The notes under the pieces: model-generated
Told to the model about the DNA's origin: nothing
The model's database searches: none
Seen by the model: the letters and a program-made list of their open reading frames with translations, nothing else
Shown here: piece by piece, positions 1 to 10,978 of the stretch
How the letters are laid out: the number at the start of each line of letters is the position of its first letter
Position numbering within the stretch: position 1 is the first letter of the stretch
Position numbers and translations under genes: made by a program
Source of the DNA: Gnetum montanum
Taxonomy: Eukaryota > Streptophyta > Gnetopsida > Gnetales > Gnetaceae
Assembly (NCBI GenBank): GCA_015680685.1
Contig: MNCI01004792.1
Coordinates: 462,558 to 526,557, forward strand
Reading direction: 5' to 3'
DNA: 64,000 bases

Positions 1-1975
1 CTCCAATGATTTGATTTATGACAAGCATCGAGTCGCACCTAACCGCCAGGTGTTGAACATTTAGTTCACCTGCAGTTAGTAATCCCCTGAGGAGCCCCTC
101 GTACTCTGCCACATTGTTCGTACAAGGGAAGGTCAATCGATAAGCGTGTAGACGCACATCCTCAGGCGATAGCGTAAGAATAGTGGCAGCACTACCGCCT
201 TTGGTAGTTGAAGCTCCGTTGAAATACAACGTTGCTTCGAGGCCTGTCGAGACAGGGATTAGACTATGCACATGTTCGTCCAGGAATTCTGGCTCTATGG
301 TTGCGTGATTGTTAATCGGTGAAGTTATTAACTGGTCAGCGATCGCTTGGCCTTTCGTGGATGATTGGCCAATATAGTGCAGATTGAATTCTGTCGTGAT
401 AGCCTTCCAATGAGCTATTTTACTACTCTCGTATAAACTATGCGTAATGGCTCTAAGGATGTTGTTTTTACAGATGACGTTTAATTGACTACGAAAAAGA
501 TAACGCCTACATTTCTTAAGCGTAAAAACTAATGTTAAGCAATTATGCTCGACCTCGTTGTATCTCATCTCGTATGCACATAGAGCGTGGCTTAAGTAGT
601 AGATGGGCATTTCCGACCCATCATCCCTTTTTTGACAAAGCAATGCTGCTATTGCTATGTTCGAAGTTGCGAGATAAATGAAAAAATGAAAATCCCTTTG
701 TGGCGGGAAAACCGTCAGCAAATGTTGCAGTTCTTGTTTTAAACTATCAAACGCACGCTGGCAATTGTCGGTCCATTCAAAATTAACCCCATTTTTCAGC
801 AAGTGTTGCATAGGGTGTAACTTGTTGGTTAACCTTGAAATGAATCGGCGTATAAACTGTAAGCATCCCTGCAAACCGTGTAATTTCTTGAGATCTGTGG
901 GAGGTGTTAACTCGACAATGGCTTTGACCTTATCAAGGTCAACTCATATGTCGGTTTCCGATACCACAAACCCCAGCATGCGTCCAGTTTTGACTCCGAA
1001 TACGCACTTCTTTGGGTTAAGGTGGAGCTCGTGTGTGGAACACCTTTTAAGAACAAACTCCAGGTCCCGTGAATGATCTTTTGACTTCAAAGACTTCACA
1101 GCTATGTCGTCTACGTAATCATTCAGCCTTCCCAGGAGGTAATCACTGAAGATGTATGTCATGGCCCATTCGTACTTTGCTCCAGCGTTCTTCAGGCCAA
1201 AAGGCATGATGGTGTAGCAAAAGGTGACCTAGGGTGTCATGAACGTCGTGGTCAGTTGGTTTTCTGGGTTAATGAGAATTTGGTTATAGCCTGAAAAGCC
1301 ATCTATGAAGGACAGAAGCACATGCCCAGCTGTTGTATCCACTAGCTGGTCGATACTTGGTAATGGGAAGTTATCCTTGATTGTGGCCTTGTTAAAATCC
1401 CGGAAGTCTATGCATATGCGTATGCTCCCGGTCTTCTTTGGCATGACCACAATGTTAGATACCCAGTCTGAGTAATCGACCGCGCGGATGAAACCAGCCT
1501 GGTATAGCTTGGTGATTTCATCACGCACTGCTAGCGTGATCTCTGGTTTGATTTTGCGTGCCTTTTGTCTAACCTCTTTAATCTGTGGGTCTAGGATAAT
1601 GTTATGCTGGATCAATCTAGGATCTAACCCAGGCATATCCTCATATGACCATGCGAAGACAGTAATGTTGTCTTGCAGGACCCGTTTTATTGCGTTGCAC
1701 GTTTGTTCATCTAACAAAGAACTGACCTTGAGCGTTTTAGTCTCACCCTTATGCGTAACGATAGGGACCTCACCGAGGGGGTCCTCGGTTATGTCTCCAG
1801 CCTCTAGGTCTAGCGTGCGCGTTGACTATTGTGGCCATTCTGGGGACGTCTCCGATGCGGCTCTGGTTACGCTTTCTAAAGGGGGGTTAACGTCTACTAG
1901 CGTGGAGTCAAACTGTCTAATTAACTTCCCGTATGGGCCTGTCAAAGTTAAGGGTGCTAAAACTGTGGCATCCAT
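1..1975 (-). pseudogene. pol: E1 pol: reverse transcriptase, RNase H and start of second RNase H (partial)
   Basis: One reading frame starts at the ATG at 1975 and runs off the window edge. Seen in order: an N-terminal linker, the RT core (KLYQAGFIRAVDYSDW, then CIDFRDFNKAT near 1400), the catalytic YVDD at 1106-1117, the Ty3-type RNase H (IYLATSNIAIAALLCQ near 650), and the start of an archaeal-type RNase H (NGAST, NNVAEYEGLLRGL near 100-220). Two RNase H domains mark the Tat lineage. In-frame stops lie near 1811 (TAG), 1229 (TAG in place of a conserved Trp) and 942 (TGA where CGA is expected). A splice-acceptor-like CAG at 1990-1988 lies 12 bases before the ATG. The frame is otherwise open, so decay is recent. 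Integrase is outside the window. Confidence 0.9.
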
Positions 1976-2400
1976 TCTCCGACTGTCCTGCAAAATCGGC
2001 AACTGCGTAAATGGTTAGGAGACAAGTGACATGATGTCGCCGAACGTGGAAGGCTAACTGAATTTTTGAATATTATAGACAAGCGGTAATCAATGTAACC
2101 CGATTACGAGGCAATAAGATGTGGTAGTTTAACGTCATTTCGGACAGCGGTGCGTGCGATATCGGCCGCATTAATATCTAGATTTGTGGATTCCGTTTCA
2201 GGAAAGTTCCGCTTAATTCTGATATCAAGTCGGTGATCCTCGCGTATAAGTAAGTAGTTCTTCAATGAGAATAGGTTGTTGGCTATGGTGAATTTGAATT
2301 CGTAACTGTCACTGAGAAAAGGAAGAGCAGAGAGTTAGGGCGTGGAATCTTGCGAAGATTTGCAAGCGTTAGGCTGTGAAGAAATGCTGAAATCGTCGCA
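1976..2400. promoter_or_regulatory. E1 head-to-head spacer between pol and antisense gene
   Basis: The pol ATG (minus, 1975) and the antisense-gene ATG (plus, 2401) point away from each other with 425 bases between them. The spacer holds a pyrimidine-rich 3' splice-acceptor-like site for pol (minus, AG at 1989-1988), one hairpin unit near 2126-2152 (TAGTTTAACGTC then ATTTCG then GAC), and a TATA-like TATAAG at 2245-2250 on the plus strand, 151 bases before the antisense ATG. The same three elements occur in this order in E2 and E3. I see no protein frame here. Confidence 0.6.
2245..2250 (+). promoter_or_regulatory. TATA-like box of antisense gene copy A
   Basis: TATAAG lies 151 bases upstream of the ATG at 2401. 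The bases after it align with those following TATAAA at 43565 in copy D (both continue into an AGTxGTTC-like stretch and then GAATTTG). Copies B and E also have a TATA box upstream of exon 1. The promoter role is inferred from position and conservation. Confidence 0.5.
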
Positions 2401-5400
2401 ATGGTGCCGAAGACGAAGAAGAAGAATGCAAAACTGGCCAAAATCGACGAAATGCAAGCAACTCTGGACCGTGTTTCGCAGGCGTTGATCGATGTTCGAG
2501 ACCCCGCGCCATTGAACCGGTTAGTTATTCCTTACATTCTTACTTTCGTTTCGATGGCTGTTTTGCATGGTGTATTTTCGTTTGCGTGCATGTTGATTTT
2601 GAGTTATGGACCTCGGGTCTATGCAAGGGTTTGAAATAGTTGCGTTTATCGCCGTTGTCAGGGACAGACCTTGCGTTGTTGTAAGGGTTTGGGCGATTTC
2701 GGCCTGGGTGCGTTTTATGAGTTTTTTCGTGTTAGTCGTGCAAGTAGGTATTAATATACGCTTTGGCTTTTCTGTACAGCATCGCGCTAAAGCCCATATT
2801 GATTGTGCTAGACCTCATTGGGATTTTGTGCTGGTTGAACCCTATCATCCCCAACGTCCCTCCTCCTCACACGCGAGTGCAGGGGAAGGCCATCTGGTCC
2901 CGAAAGGGGGCGCTGGAGTTTCTGCAGTTTTTTCTGTGCAATTTCAGCATAATTATCTGGTCTAATGTGACCGGGGATGTTGCCGGTGCCATTTTGGAAC
3001 ACCTATTGGCGGGGTCGGCGCAGGGGATTCTGGCTTACCTGACGGACGGATCCATCGACACGGGTTATCCCGAGGACCAAGTGCTCAGCGCCCGCGGTCT
3101 GCGGAGCTTACACTGGATCTAGAGCATGGCCCGTTTCAACTGTTATCATGCATATAGCACATTGTTCGTGGCTCGTCATGTGTCGACGTACTTCCAGAAC
3201 CCTCCGGGCATGGTATACTACGCAGGCGGGTAAGCAGATTTGGCTAACTGTATTGTCTCTATTTTAGTTTATAATGTCTGTTATAGATGTGAAGGGTAAG
3301 AGAAGTCTATGTGTAGAGTGTAAGTTAAGCTTACGCTGTATGGTACAGGTTTTTTTATACATGAAAACCTGCTAATTGGAGATGGCGATACGTTGGCTTG
3401 GGCCGAAACAACAATAATGGCGTTTACCGCGACCAACAACGTGCATGCCGGTGTTATCGGGCAAATTGGCCATGAGATGCGTGAGTATCACACCCGCTAC
3501 GAGTGCCCTTTTAAGCATTGTGAGGAACTCAGATGGGTGCACAAGGACTGGACCTTGGATCCGCCCCTCACCATTGAGGATGTGGAGAGGGAACTCCCGC
3601 CATTTCCATTGCCGTTTGGCCCCGGTAAGGCCGCGGCATGTTCTAATGTTATGCGTGGAGTTGTGAGTCATGGACACTATGTAATAGCATTTCTGTTTGT
3701 CTTGTGTTTTATGCCTTTCAGTCAGGGAATCCCGGGAGATTACCCTTACGATTTCCGGCCACGAGGTGAGGGATGTTCTCTTTTGTTACGGGGATATTAA
3801 GGAGGCACAGCGTTGGCTCGGCCATTCGGCCGCCCTAGTCGCAGTGACCAGCAAGATCCAGGCCGCAGGGCTAATGCACCTNAGTGAAGACCAAGAGGAG
3901 CGCTAGAGTCGAGGAGTTTCTGAAGGAGTGGGTGAGGATCGATAAGGAGACCAAGGGATTTCCTTGTGAGAAATTTGAGATGGGGACCGCCAAGATACTT
4001 TATCCCCTTTTTCGAGCCCGGACCTTCCCCAAAACCCTCTCGCAGGCGAAGTTCTTTTTGGTAGAACGGACCCGCATCATGCGAGAGGTCCTGGAAGAGG
4101 GAGCCCGGTTTAATTGGGCAAGCCATCTTGCTAAGGGACTGCGCAATGAAATGGTCAAGCTTCGGGAGAAGCTTGAGTCCCGTTTCAATGTGCATTACGC
4201 CTTTTTCATAGCTTGCCTCCGGCGGTTTGCTGAGTTTCTGGTTGTTAAGAGGAATGGGGTCTGGGTATAGCAAGACCGAGACCAGCTATCCAGACCCTGG
4301 ATCGCCCACATTCTCAGCACTACCCATGGGCGGGATCCGCTGAAACGGATCAGGGAGTCGTTGTCTGTAACGACTAAAGGCTTGACAGCGCCCCGAGTGT
4401 GAGGTCTCGATAGCGTAGGCGGGATAATGCCTACCTACACCGGTGACGCCTTGCAGGGGAAACGTCTGGCAGAGGAAATTGTGGAACCGGCAGCCCGGTG
4501 GAAGAAGCTCCGCCTAGCTGAGGCCCCTGGGGGTGATGCAGGACATACTGTTGGGCTCACGGTGCAACGGAATAAGCCTCTGCCTAGTAAGTGTGAAAGG
4601 CTTGTATACGCAATGCTTTATTTAGATGATCTGGAATTATATGCTAATGTATGGTGTAAACAGCAAAAAGGTCAGGGCAATTGACCCCTGAGATAGGGGC
4701 GATGGTACTAAGCCGTGGGGAGGGGGCCTCAATTTTGGAAGAAGAGGCCCCAGCTGTTAATATGAGCCGTGTGTAGGTTCCAGTGCATGAAGCGGCCCCG
4801 GCTGCTAGGGGAAGTCGCGCACAGACTGGCGTGCGTGAGGATACCCCGGAAGCCAGAACCAGTGACGCACAGACTCTAGTGCGTGAAAAGGAAAGAGATA
4901 CGGAAGATGCTGATGAAATCGCCACTGTCACAGGCAGAGGTAATGAGTGCGTTAGCGTGTTTTGCAAAATCTGTTAATGGCGGTAATGTCTAACCAAATT
5001 ACGCTATAGGGGAAGAAGATGCCTCAACGTCTTCTGCTGTTAGTAAAATGTGGAGGGACTTCCCTGATAAGTTTTCCTTCATGGAAGGCGTCGTCAATGA
5101 CATGATCGAGTGTCTGGAACGCATTGAACCTGGCGCTGGTAAGTTAACGAAGTTGCAATATACTGTCTTGGTAATATGTCATCCGTATTGATGTTTGCTT
5201 TCTGTTAAGAGCTTACCTCCGATGGGATCGAGTGGAGCTCATTGATCTGGACACAGCGGACCGCAACCTTATGGGGCAGTCGTGCCACGCCACATTTATG
5301 AAGAAATGCGTAAATGTGTGTTACGCTCGACACGCTCCGTATGGGAAAGCAGGAATGTTAATGAAGGCCTATGGAAAACACTGCAACGGTCGGAGGGGAA

Positions 5401-6352
5401 GATTGAATCCTTGACGAAGGAAGTCAAGGACCTAAGGGCGCGGTATGAGTTCCTACAAGCTCGAATGACGGGGGATGAAGACTGGCATACCACTGTCATT
5501 GATCACTCCAGTTATTGGACAGCCATCAAGAACAGCGTACAGACCAGCCGGGCGTTAATAGAGCAAAGGATGCAAATTGAGCTCCTAGCTCAGAAAAGCT
5601 GGGATTGGAGGGACTACTGCGCGAGCGTATAGGAATGGGGGAAGAAGGAGAAGGACCACAAGTATGTATACAAAAGGGAAAGCGCCGCTTATAGAAAATG
5701 CTACTGCGATTCTGCTGTTAAAGCTCGATCCCTGGAGGTTCTCGTGGACACCATCGGAGCGTCCGAAGCTTTCAAGAAGTTCGAAGAGCAGGTGACCGTA
5801 ACCACGTCCCTAGAGAGAGCAATGGTTTTCCCTGGGAATCAGGCTACGATCCCTACTTTCTTCCCAAATCCACCCTCCTGGAGTAGCATGGAGAAATGGA
5901 AGGTGAAAGCTGGGACAGCTTCGGGCGAGGATGTGTGGCAAGACCTAACAGAAGACGAGATCATGCAGCGTTTGTGGGCTGGTTTGGACAAGCTTCCCTT
6001 TGCTGCGGAAGCAGGGCCTTCGCGAGTAAGTGTGCGCATGGCTTAGTTGGAGAATTTTCTGACTAGCTTTGTCTATTCTAATTTTGATGTTTTTTGGTTT
6101 TAGGTACCGGAAGGAGGTAGAGAAGATGCGCCAACTGAAGGGCTAGGAGAGGAAACAGTGGAAGTAGAGGTGGAACGAAACGATGAGGAGCGTCTTTCTG
6201 TGGAGCCAGTATCAGAGCGAGAGCCTCATGAAGAGACAATCTTTCATGGAGGGATAATTCCCAGAAATGATGGCCCACTGGAGGACGACCTTTTGGGGCT
6301 GGATTCAGAGTTAAAAGATACCGGTGATAGTGGCAGTAGGGGAAATGCGTAA
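2401..6352 (+). pseudogene. Antisense gene copy A: degenerate FCP1/NIF-like HAD domain plus coiled coil, 8 exons
   Basis: Exons by splice signals and sibling alignment: 2401-2519, 2780-3229, about 3373-3624, 3722-4586, about 4653-4939, 5010-5138, 5210-6025 and 6104-6352. Exon 1 is a basic, Lys-rich leader. Exon 2 is HAD-like: LKPILIVLDLIGIL resembles the FCP1/NIF motif-I strand, but the second Asp of DxDx(T/V) is Ile; FLQFFLCNFSIIIWSN resembles the FLxFxxxxFxVxVWSS block; YSTLFVARH and FQNPPGMVYY resemble NTLLVDDSPYKALxNPP. Exon 4 is helical. Exon 7 is a coiled coil (MRKCVLRSTRSVWES onward). Exon 8 is acidic and ends at TAA 6350-6352. Broken by TAG at 3120, 4268 and 5630, TGA at 4400, a one-base frameshift near 5275, a weak exon 3 acceptor (AAC where copy D has AAG) and missing sequence at 3882. 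The gene is convergent with gag-pro and divergent from pol. Whether the protein is enzymatic is unknown; loss of the Asp suggests not. Confidence 0.75.
3882..3882. other. Ambiguous base N at a missing block of exon 4
   Basis: The only N in the window sits exactly where copy A jumps from AGLMHL to the equivalent of EKSKR of copy D. About 60 residues (roughly 185 bases) present in copies D and E are absent, and the frame changes across the point. This is either a real deletion or a collapsed or joined repeat in the assembly. Confidence 0.7.
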
Positions 6353-6531
6353 TTATTATTTACGCAAAATTTTGTTAATGTTGAGTGTAGTGTTATGATG
6401 CGAATGACTAGAAAAACATGTTATAAAACTTGGTGGATGCGTTGGATATTCAATTACATATGTTTTTTTGTGTTTCGTCGATGGAGTACGAGTGGAACTA
6501 TTGAAACGTTCACCTGAAATGATAGTGCGTA

Positions 6532-6740
6532 ATTCCTAGTTTAAGGCCATTGCGATTCGGAAGCGTAAAGTAAAGAAAGCATAAATGGTGTTTGTAGATA
6601 ATTCCGGATAACTAGTTTAAGGCCGTTGTGGGCCGACATATGAGTTTGCGTAACAGAATATAATCCTACGTAAGTGCATAAAATAATGTGAGTGGTGAAC
6701 TTTGTATAGCTAGTTTAAGGCCATTGCGGGCCATGGGCGT
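6532..6740 (-). repeat. Hairpin-unit array between antisense gene and gag-pro of E1
   Basis: Three units on the plus strand read CTAGTTTAAGGCC, a 6-base loop, GGCC or a decayed arm (starts near 6533, 6612 and 6711). The second and third have perfect GGCC/GGCC stems with loops GTTGTG and ATTGCG. In gag-pol sense the order is hairpin then TTAAACTA. The array separates two genes that converge tail to tail. The rest of 6353-6945 is AT-rich and full of GCGTAA words, with no protein frame. Confidence 0.75.
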
Positions 6741-6914
6741 AAATTGTAACAAATGTGTAAGCTTGGATAAATGCGTAAAGTAATGCGAAAGCGTAACTAA
6801 CACAAGCACTATAAAACGTGCAATAAGTGAAAAGCGTAAACACAGAAAGCAGATATAGCGTAAAAGCATGCTGAAACAAACAAAGGCAGCTGCTAAACGA
6901 GGTGTGCTAACTTA

Positions 6915-6915
6915 C
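6915..6915 (-). other. Candidate 5' splice site downstream of E1 gag-pro
   Basis: On the minus strand TGT/GTAAGTTAG begins at 6915, 31 bases past the gag-pro stop (6948-6946). It matches the plant donor consensus. Paired with the acceptor at 1989-1988 it would remove a 4.9-kb intron that contains the whole opposite-strand gene. The pairing is inferred from Ogre elements, which have an intron between protease and RT; nothing here proves its use. Confidence 0.35.
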
Positions 6916-6945
6916 ACAAAAATAGTGTTATACGCAGAAGACCAT

Positions 6946-9900
6946 TGTTCAACCGTCGATACGCAGTTGTCTTTTGATGGCTTTCACGTTGAGCGCTACG
7001 TAAGCGCAAGGAGGTTTGGGATTTGACTCCTCTACGTTGTCATCCAGAAATGGCAGGTCAGCCCAAGCTAGACCATTGTCTTTGTTGTCGTTTTGTTCAA
7101 GGGCTTGGAGATGGGACTGACCATCAGTTGTTTCTATCTCTGAACCCCGCTCTTCTTCAATGTTGTTAACGGTCCTGGGGGTGACCTTGTCACCGCGTAT
7201 GACAACCTCCCCTCTGGCGTAGGGCAGGTGTATCTCTTGATGTATCGGCGACAAGACCACCCTCAGCTGGGCTAACCACGACCTCCCTAAGATTAAGTTG
7301 AAGTCGGGCATCTCCTCGACGACTAAGAATGTGGATTCCATCGGGAATTGATCCCCCGCCACAAAATCAATGCGTACTGTCCCCTTAACCTGAACCCATG
7401 CTCCGTTGAACGATTTCACGCAAGCTGTCGTCGTGGGAGTGATCTGATCGACCAATCCCAACCTATCCACGATGGAATAGGGAACAACGTTGGCAGCTGC
7501 ACCATCATCCACGTGTACCCTTTGGATCCGGTACTAGCCAACCCGAATGGTAATGAACATGGGCTCAGTCGTTACTTCACCTTTCTCCGGATCATCTTTG
7601 ACAGACTCGTCTAGGAAGGTCAATGAGGTAAGCTTGGGTTGTTCAACTTCGGAAGGAAACATGATAGCGTGTATCACTTCCTCTTCCACCGGCAGGCTGG
7701 CATCCACTGATATGGACGTCAACATGCGTACCATAGCCTCACGGTGTTCTCGAGACGTCATCAGTAGGTCGTAGAAGCTCAACGTTGTGTTCTTTTGCTT
7801 GAGAGCTTGTTTGACCTGCGTGAATGCATCGAGGAGGTCCTTCTCTCAGCAGGGTTGTTTATCCCCCTTATCCTCCTCCATTCGGCCCAGAAGACGGATC
7901 TCGCGAGGCGGAGCGGTGTCGGTGGGAGGATTGTTCCTTTTTCTGCCAAGAGAAGGTGGCTGCGTTTCTGTACCTTTAGCCTGCTTCTGAGGCATGGACA
8001 AAGGCACAGAGGCCAGGGGCGTGGGCTTAGGGAAGCCGAGCGTAGGGTGGCCTTTTGTTGCGTTAACTGCGGTGTTGTCCTTTTGCTTAGGAGGCGATGG
8101 CTGGTGCTTATGGCTACAGGTCTGCCCCTGCGTGAGAGGGGCAGCCTGTGGTTTTGGCGCTCTAACAATGAAGGGTGCTCTCGGCATGGGCACAAATGAA
8201 GTCATGGCTTGAATACTGTCGCATGACTGAGGGCACACCTGAGAAGGTTCCCGTATGATAAAAGGTGGTCGTGAGGCCCCACTGGCTGCCGAAGAAGTAG
8301 TTGGCCCCCTTTGTGAGCTGGCGGGCACGCGCAAAACAAAAGGCTTCTTTGGTGGTCCCTTACGCTCACTCTCCGTACTCACTACAGTGATTGTATAAGG
8401 ATCGTAACTTGCATTCAACGGATCCTTGTATACATGCAGTGTTTGATTTTCCGGATGCGTAGGATTACTGCTGTCTAGTTTTAGATGACCTTTGTCGATC
8501 ATGCGTTGAATGTCGTCCTTCAACGCCCAGCAGTAATCCGTGTCGTGACCACACATCTGGTGGTAGTCACAGAAACGGTCCAGCTTGAAAGATCTCGGAA
8601 CTGCTGGCTCGCTAGGTAGGGCTAAAGAAGGGTCCTTCAGTAGCTCACAGTGACGTCTGTGATGCTTCAGGGCTTCCTCGGACACTTTCTTAGTTTGAAT
8701 GTGTCCTTCCGCTAACAGTTGTTTCAGCAGTTTGGAATGTTTCACGGGTAGAGCTGCGTATTTTGAACAATCTTTATGCTCAAAATTTGCTTTGGCTGGG
8801 GGGTCTGTTCAGTGGCAGCTGTGGCTTGGCTGGTGCTGGCACCAGCCGTGGCCTCAAGGGGTGCTGTTGTGGGTGCCTTCTTGTTCTTTTTTTTTACATT
8901 TTCAGTCAGCGTAGCTACTGTCGTTGTCTCTGCCTTGCCTTTGTCTTTGGCTTTGTTGTGTGCATTTTTGTAGGTGACATATGTTGGGTCTTTGCTGGCC
9001 TCTGCAGCATCCTGGATGCTTTAGACCTGCGTGAAGGCCTGATGTATATTGCCAGGGGAAAGGTAATACAGCTTAGACTTAATGAAGTCGTTGACTGCTC
9101 CCTTGAATATAGCCAGTAGATGGGAGTCCGCGATCGGGTCGCGGATCTCATTCAAGGTAGCATTCCAACGCTGTATGAACTTTTGGACTGGCTCGAGTGG
9201 GTCTTGTTTCACCCCCATAAGCTATTCCAATGTGACTTCCAGTTTCAGGTTGTATTTGAAACGGGTCACAAATTGAGTTAGCAACTCTTCCAAGGTTGAA
9301 ATGGAAGAGCGTGGGAGAGCTCTATACCAGTCTAAAGCCTTCCCTATCAAAGACATCGCAAAGACTCGGATTAAGGTGTGCGGCCACTGTTGTAACAACA
9401 AAGATTCAGATCTGAAGGTGGCAAGATGGGTGTTGGGATCCCCCTCTCCATTATACTTGGTAAAATGAGGGAGGGACATCCCCGGTGGCAACGACAGCAC
9501 GGGGACCGCTGGATTGATCGGATCATCCTGATAGAAGTCCATGATCTGAATAGTATCAGATCCAGCGGTCTTGAGGCGTCGAACCTCTTCGGTAAGCGTC
9601 TGGATAAGCTGGAAAGCTTGATCTAGACCTGTTAACGGAGGTGTCTGTGCAGCAGGCATAGGAGGTTGGACTGGGTGGGAAGCCCTGGGAAACTGGAATG
9701 TAGGAGGTGGTTGGCTAACCGCTGGTGGAGCACGGACTCTTGCAGGTTGGGGGGCTTGCGAAGGCCACCATCCACCAGTCTGAGATGAGAGGTTAACTCC
9801 TGCCTACTGCGCAGGATAATGGTAGGTATATCGAGGAAACACCTGCAAAAATTGTGTCGCAGGTGCGACCGAAGGCTGTGCACCATACACTGCAGACAGG

Positions 9901-10730
9901 TGGTGTTGCGTAGCAGGATTGATCCACTAACTTGTTGCAGGATATTGCATAAAGGTCTGCTGTGGTACGACTGCGGTATTTTGCTGAGTTGGTGGGGGCG
10001 GAAACGTTTGCGCTGAACGAGTTGTCGGTACAATGTGAGCTTGTGCCTGAGGGATGAAATGGGGCGCGGCGGTTGCCGGGACCACCGCCGGAATATTAAT
10101 TACGTGGTGGGACCAACCCACCCCTGCGTTATGGTGTGGTTGTTGTGCTTGCAACTCAGACAGCTGCGCGTTGGCCTACGGAAAGATAGGGATTTGCGTC
10201 TACGCGGCCGCGGCTGGGTCAAGAGAGGCTGCCTCTCCGTCAAAAGGGAACAATGGGTTTACCTGTGTGTGGGGCATCAGAGTATGGAACGAATGCTCCG
10301 ACAGAGCCGTGAATTCGTCCTCTGCCTCTTCCTCACGCTGGGGCTCCATCACGGTTTGTGAAGTCTGGCCTCTGGCCATGACCAACTGTGCGATAAGCTC
10401 GTGTTGGTGTTCGGTCAAGGGGATTATGTCATAGGCCGTTGGTTTAAAATCATAGCCCCCTCGATGGAGCACCTCAAAGTTTCGCTTCGCCTCCAGCTCG
10501 GCTCAGCTAAGAGCCAACCTCACCTGGATCTTGACGAATATAAAATTGTATTCTTCAAGGGTTATAACCGTGAATATAGGCTCTTTCCCCTGAAGCCTTA
10601 ATGAACGACGCAATGGTCCCTGAGGACCTGTAGCGCCAGGAGCTGGTCCTGTGGCCTCCATAGGGTTCACAGGCATGACACCCAGATCGATAGTGGCCAT
10701 GGCGGTTGTGTTTGAGTAAAAGGAATCCAT
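6946..10730 (-). pseudogene. gag-pro: E1 gag-pro polyprotein (Gag, zinc knuckle, retropepsin)
   Basis: The start ATG at 10730 (MDSFYSNTTAM) matches the gag starts of E5 (MDPVHTNTTAL) and E2. Order on the minus strand: an N-terminal SLRLQGKEP motif; a Pro/Gln-rich linker; the retrotransposon gag domain around 9560-9030 (HFTKYNGEGDPNTHLATF, KALDWYRALP, KFIQRWNATLNEI); a CDYHQMCGHDTDYC zinc-knuckle-like motif near 8530-8573, typical of Tat gag; and a retropepsin with VDDGAAANVVP near 7510 and NLILGRSWLA near 7270. The frame is constant except for one shift near 8790, with about eight in-frame stops, mostly TAG. The stop is TGA at 6948-6946. RT does not follow directly, because pol is a separate ORF about 5 kb away. 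Confidence 0.9.
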
Positions 10731-10953
10731 TGATGGATGGAATCGAGAGTAACCGGTAATCGGATCTAAAAGAAAATGGATGGCAACAAAAAAGCACAAA
10801 AGGCTTTCTACCCTGAAGGATTTCAAAGAAATCGTCCTTGCGACCTATCTATACCACACGATTAACCGTAGACTTCCCTAGAGGTATTATGTCTATGGTT
10901 TAGGGTATGGATCTCTAACAGGGTTACCCGAAATATTCAGATCGGAGCCTGAA

Positions 10954-10972
10954 GGCCCTCCTTCTAGCGCCA
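10954..10972 (-). other. E1 primer binding site
   Basis: Six bases inside the 5' LTR end, the minus strand reads TGGCGCTAGAAGGAGGGCC. E2, E4 and E5 have TGGTGCTAGAAGG plus a near-identical tail at the same place. TGG complements the CCA of a tRNA 3' end. I cannot name the tRNA. Confidence 0.8.
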
Positions 10973-10978
10973 GAAAAC

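Noticed and set aside
2606-2779. Coding continuation of antisense exon 1 without splicing
   Set aside because: The frame after 2519 does not match any sibling, whereas the GT at 2520 and AG at 2778-2779 join exon 1 to the HAD domain in frame, as in copy E.
7795-8212. Plus-strand open frames over E1 gag-pro
   Set aside because: Opposite-strand shadows of the gag linker and zinc-knuckle region. Composition follows the reverse complement of a Pro/Lys-rich sequence, and no splice or TATA signals are present.
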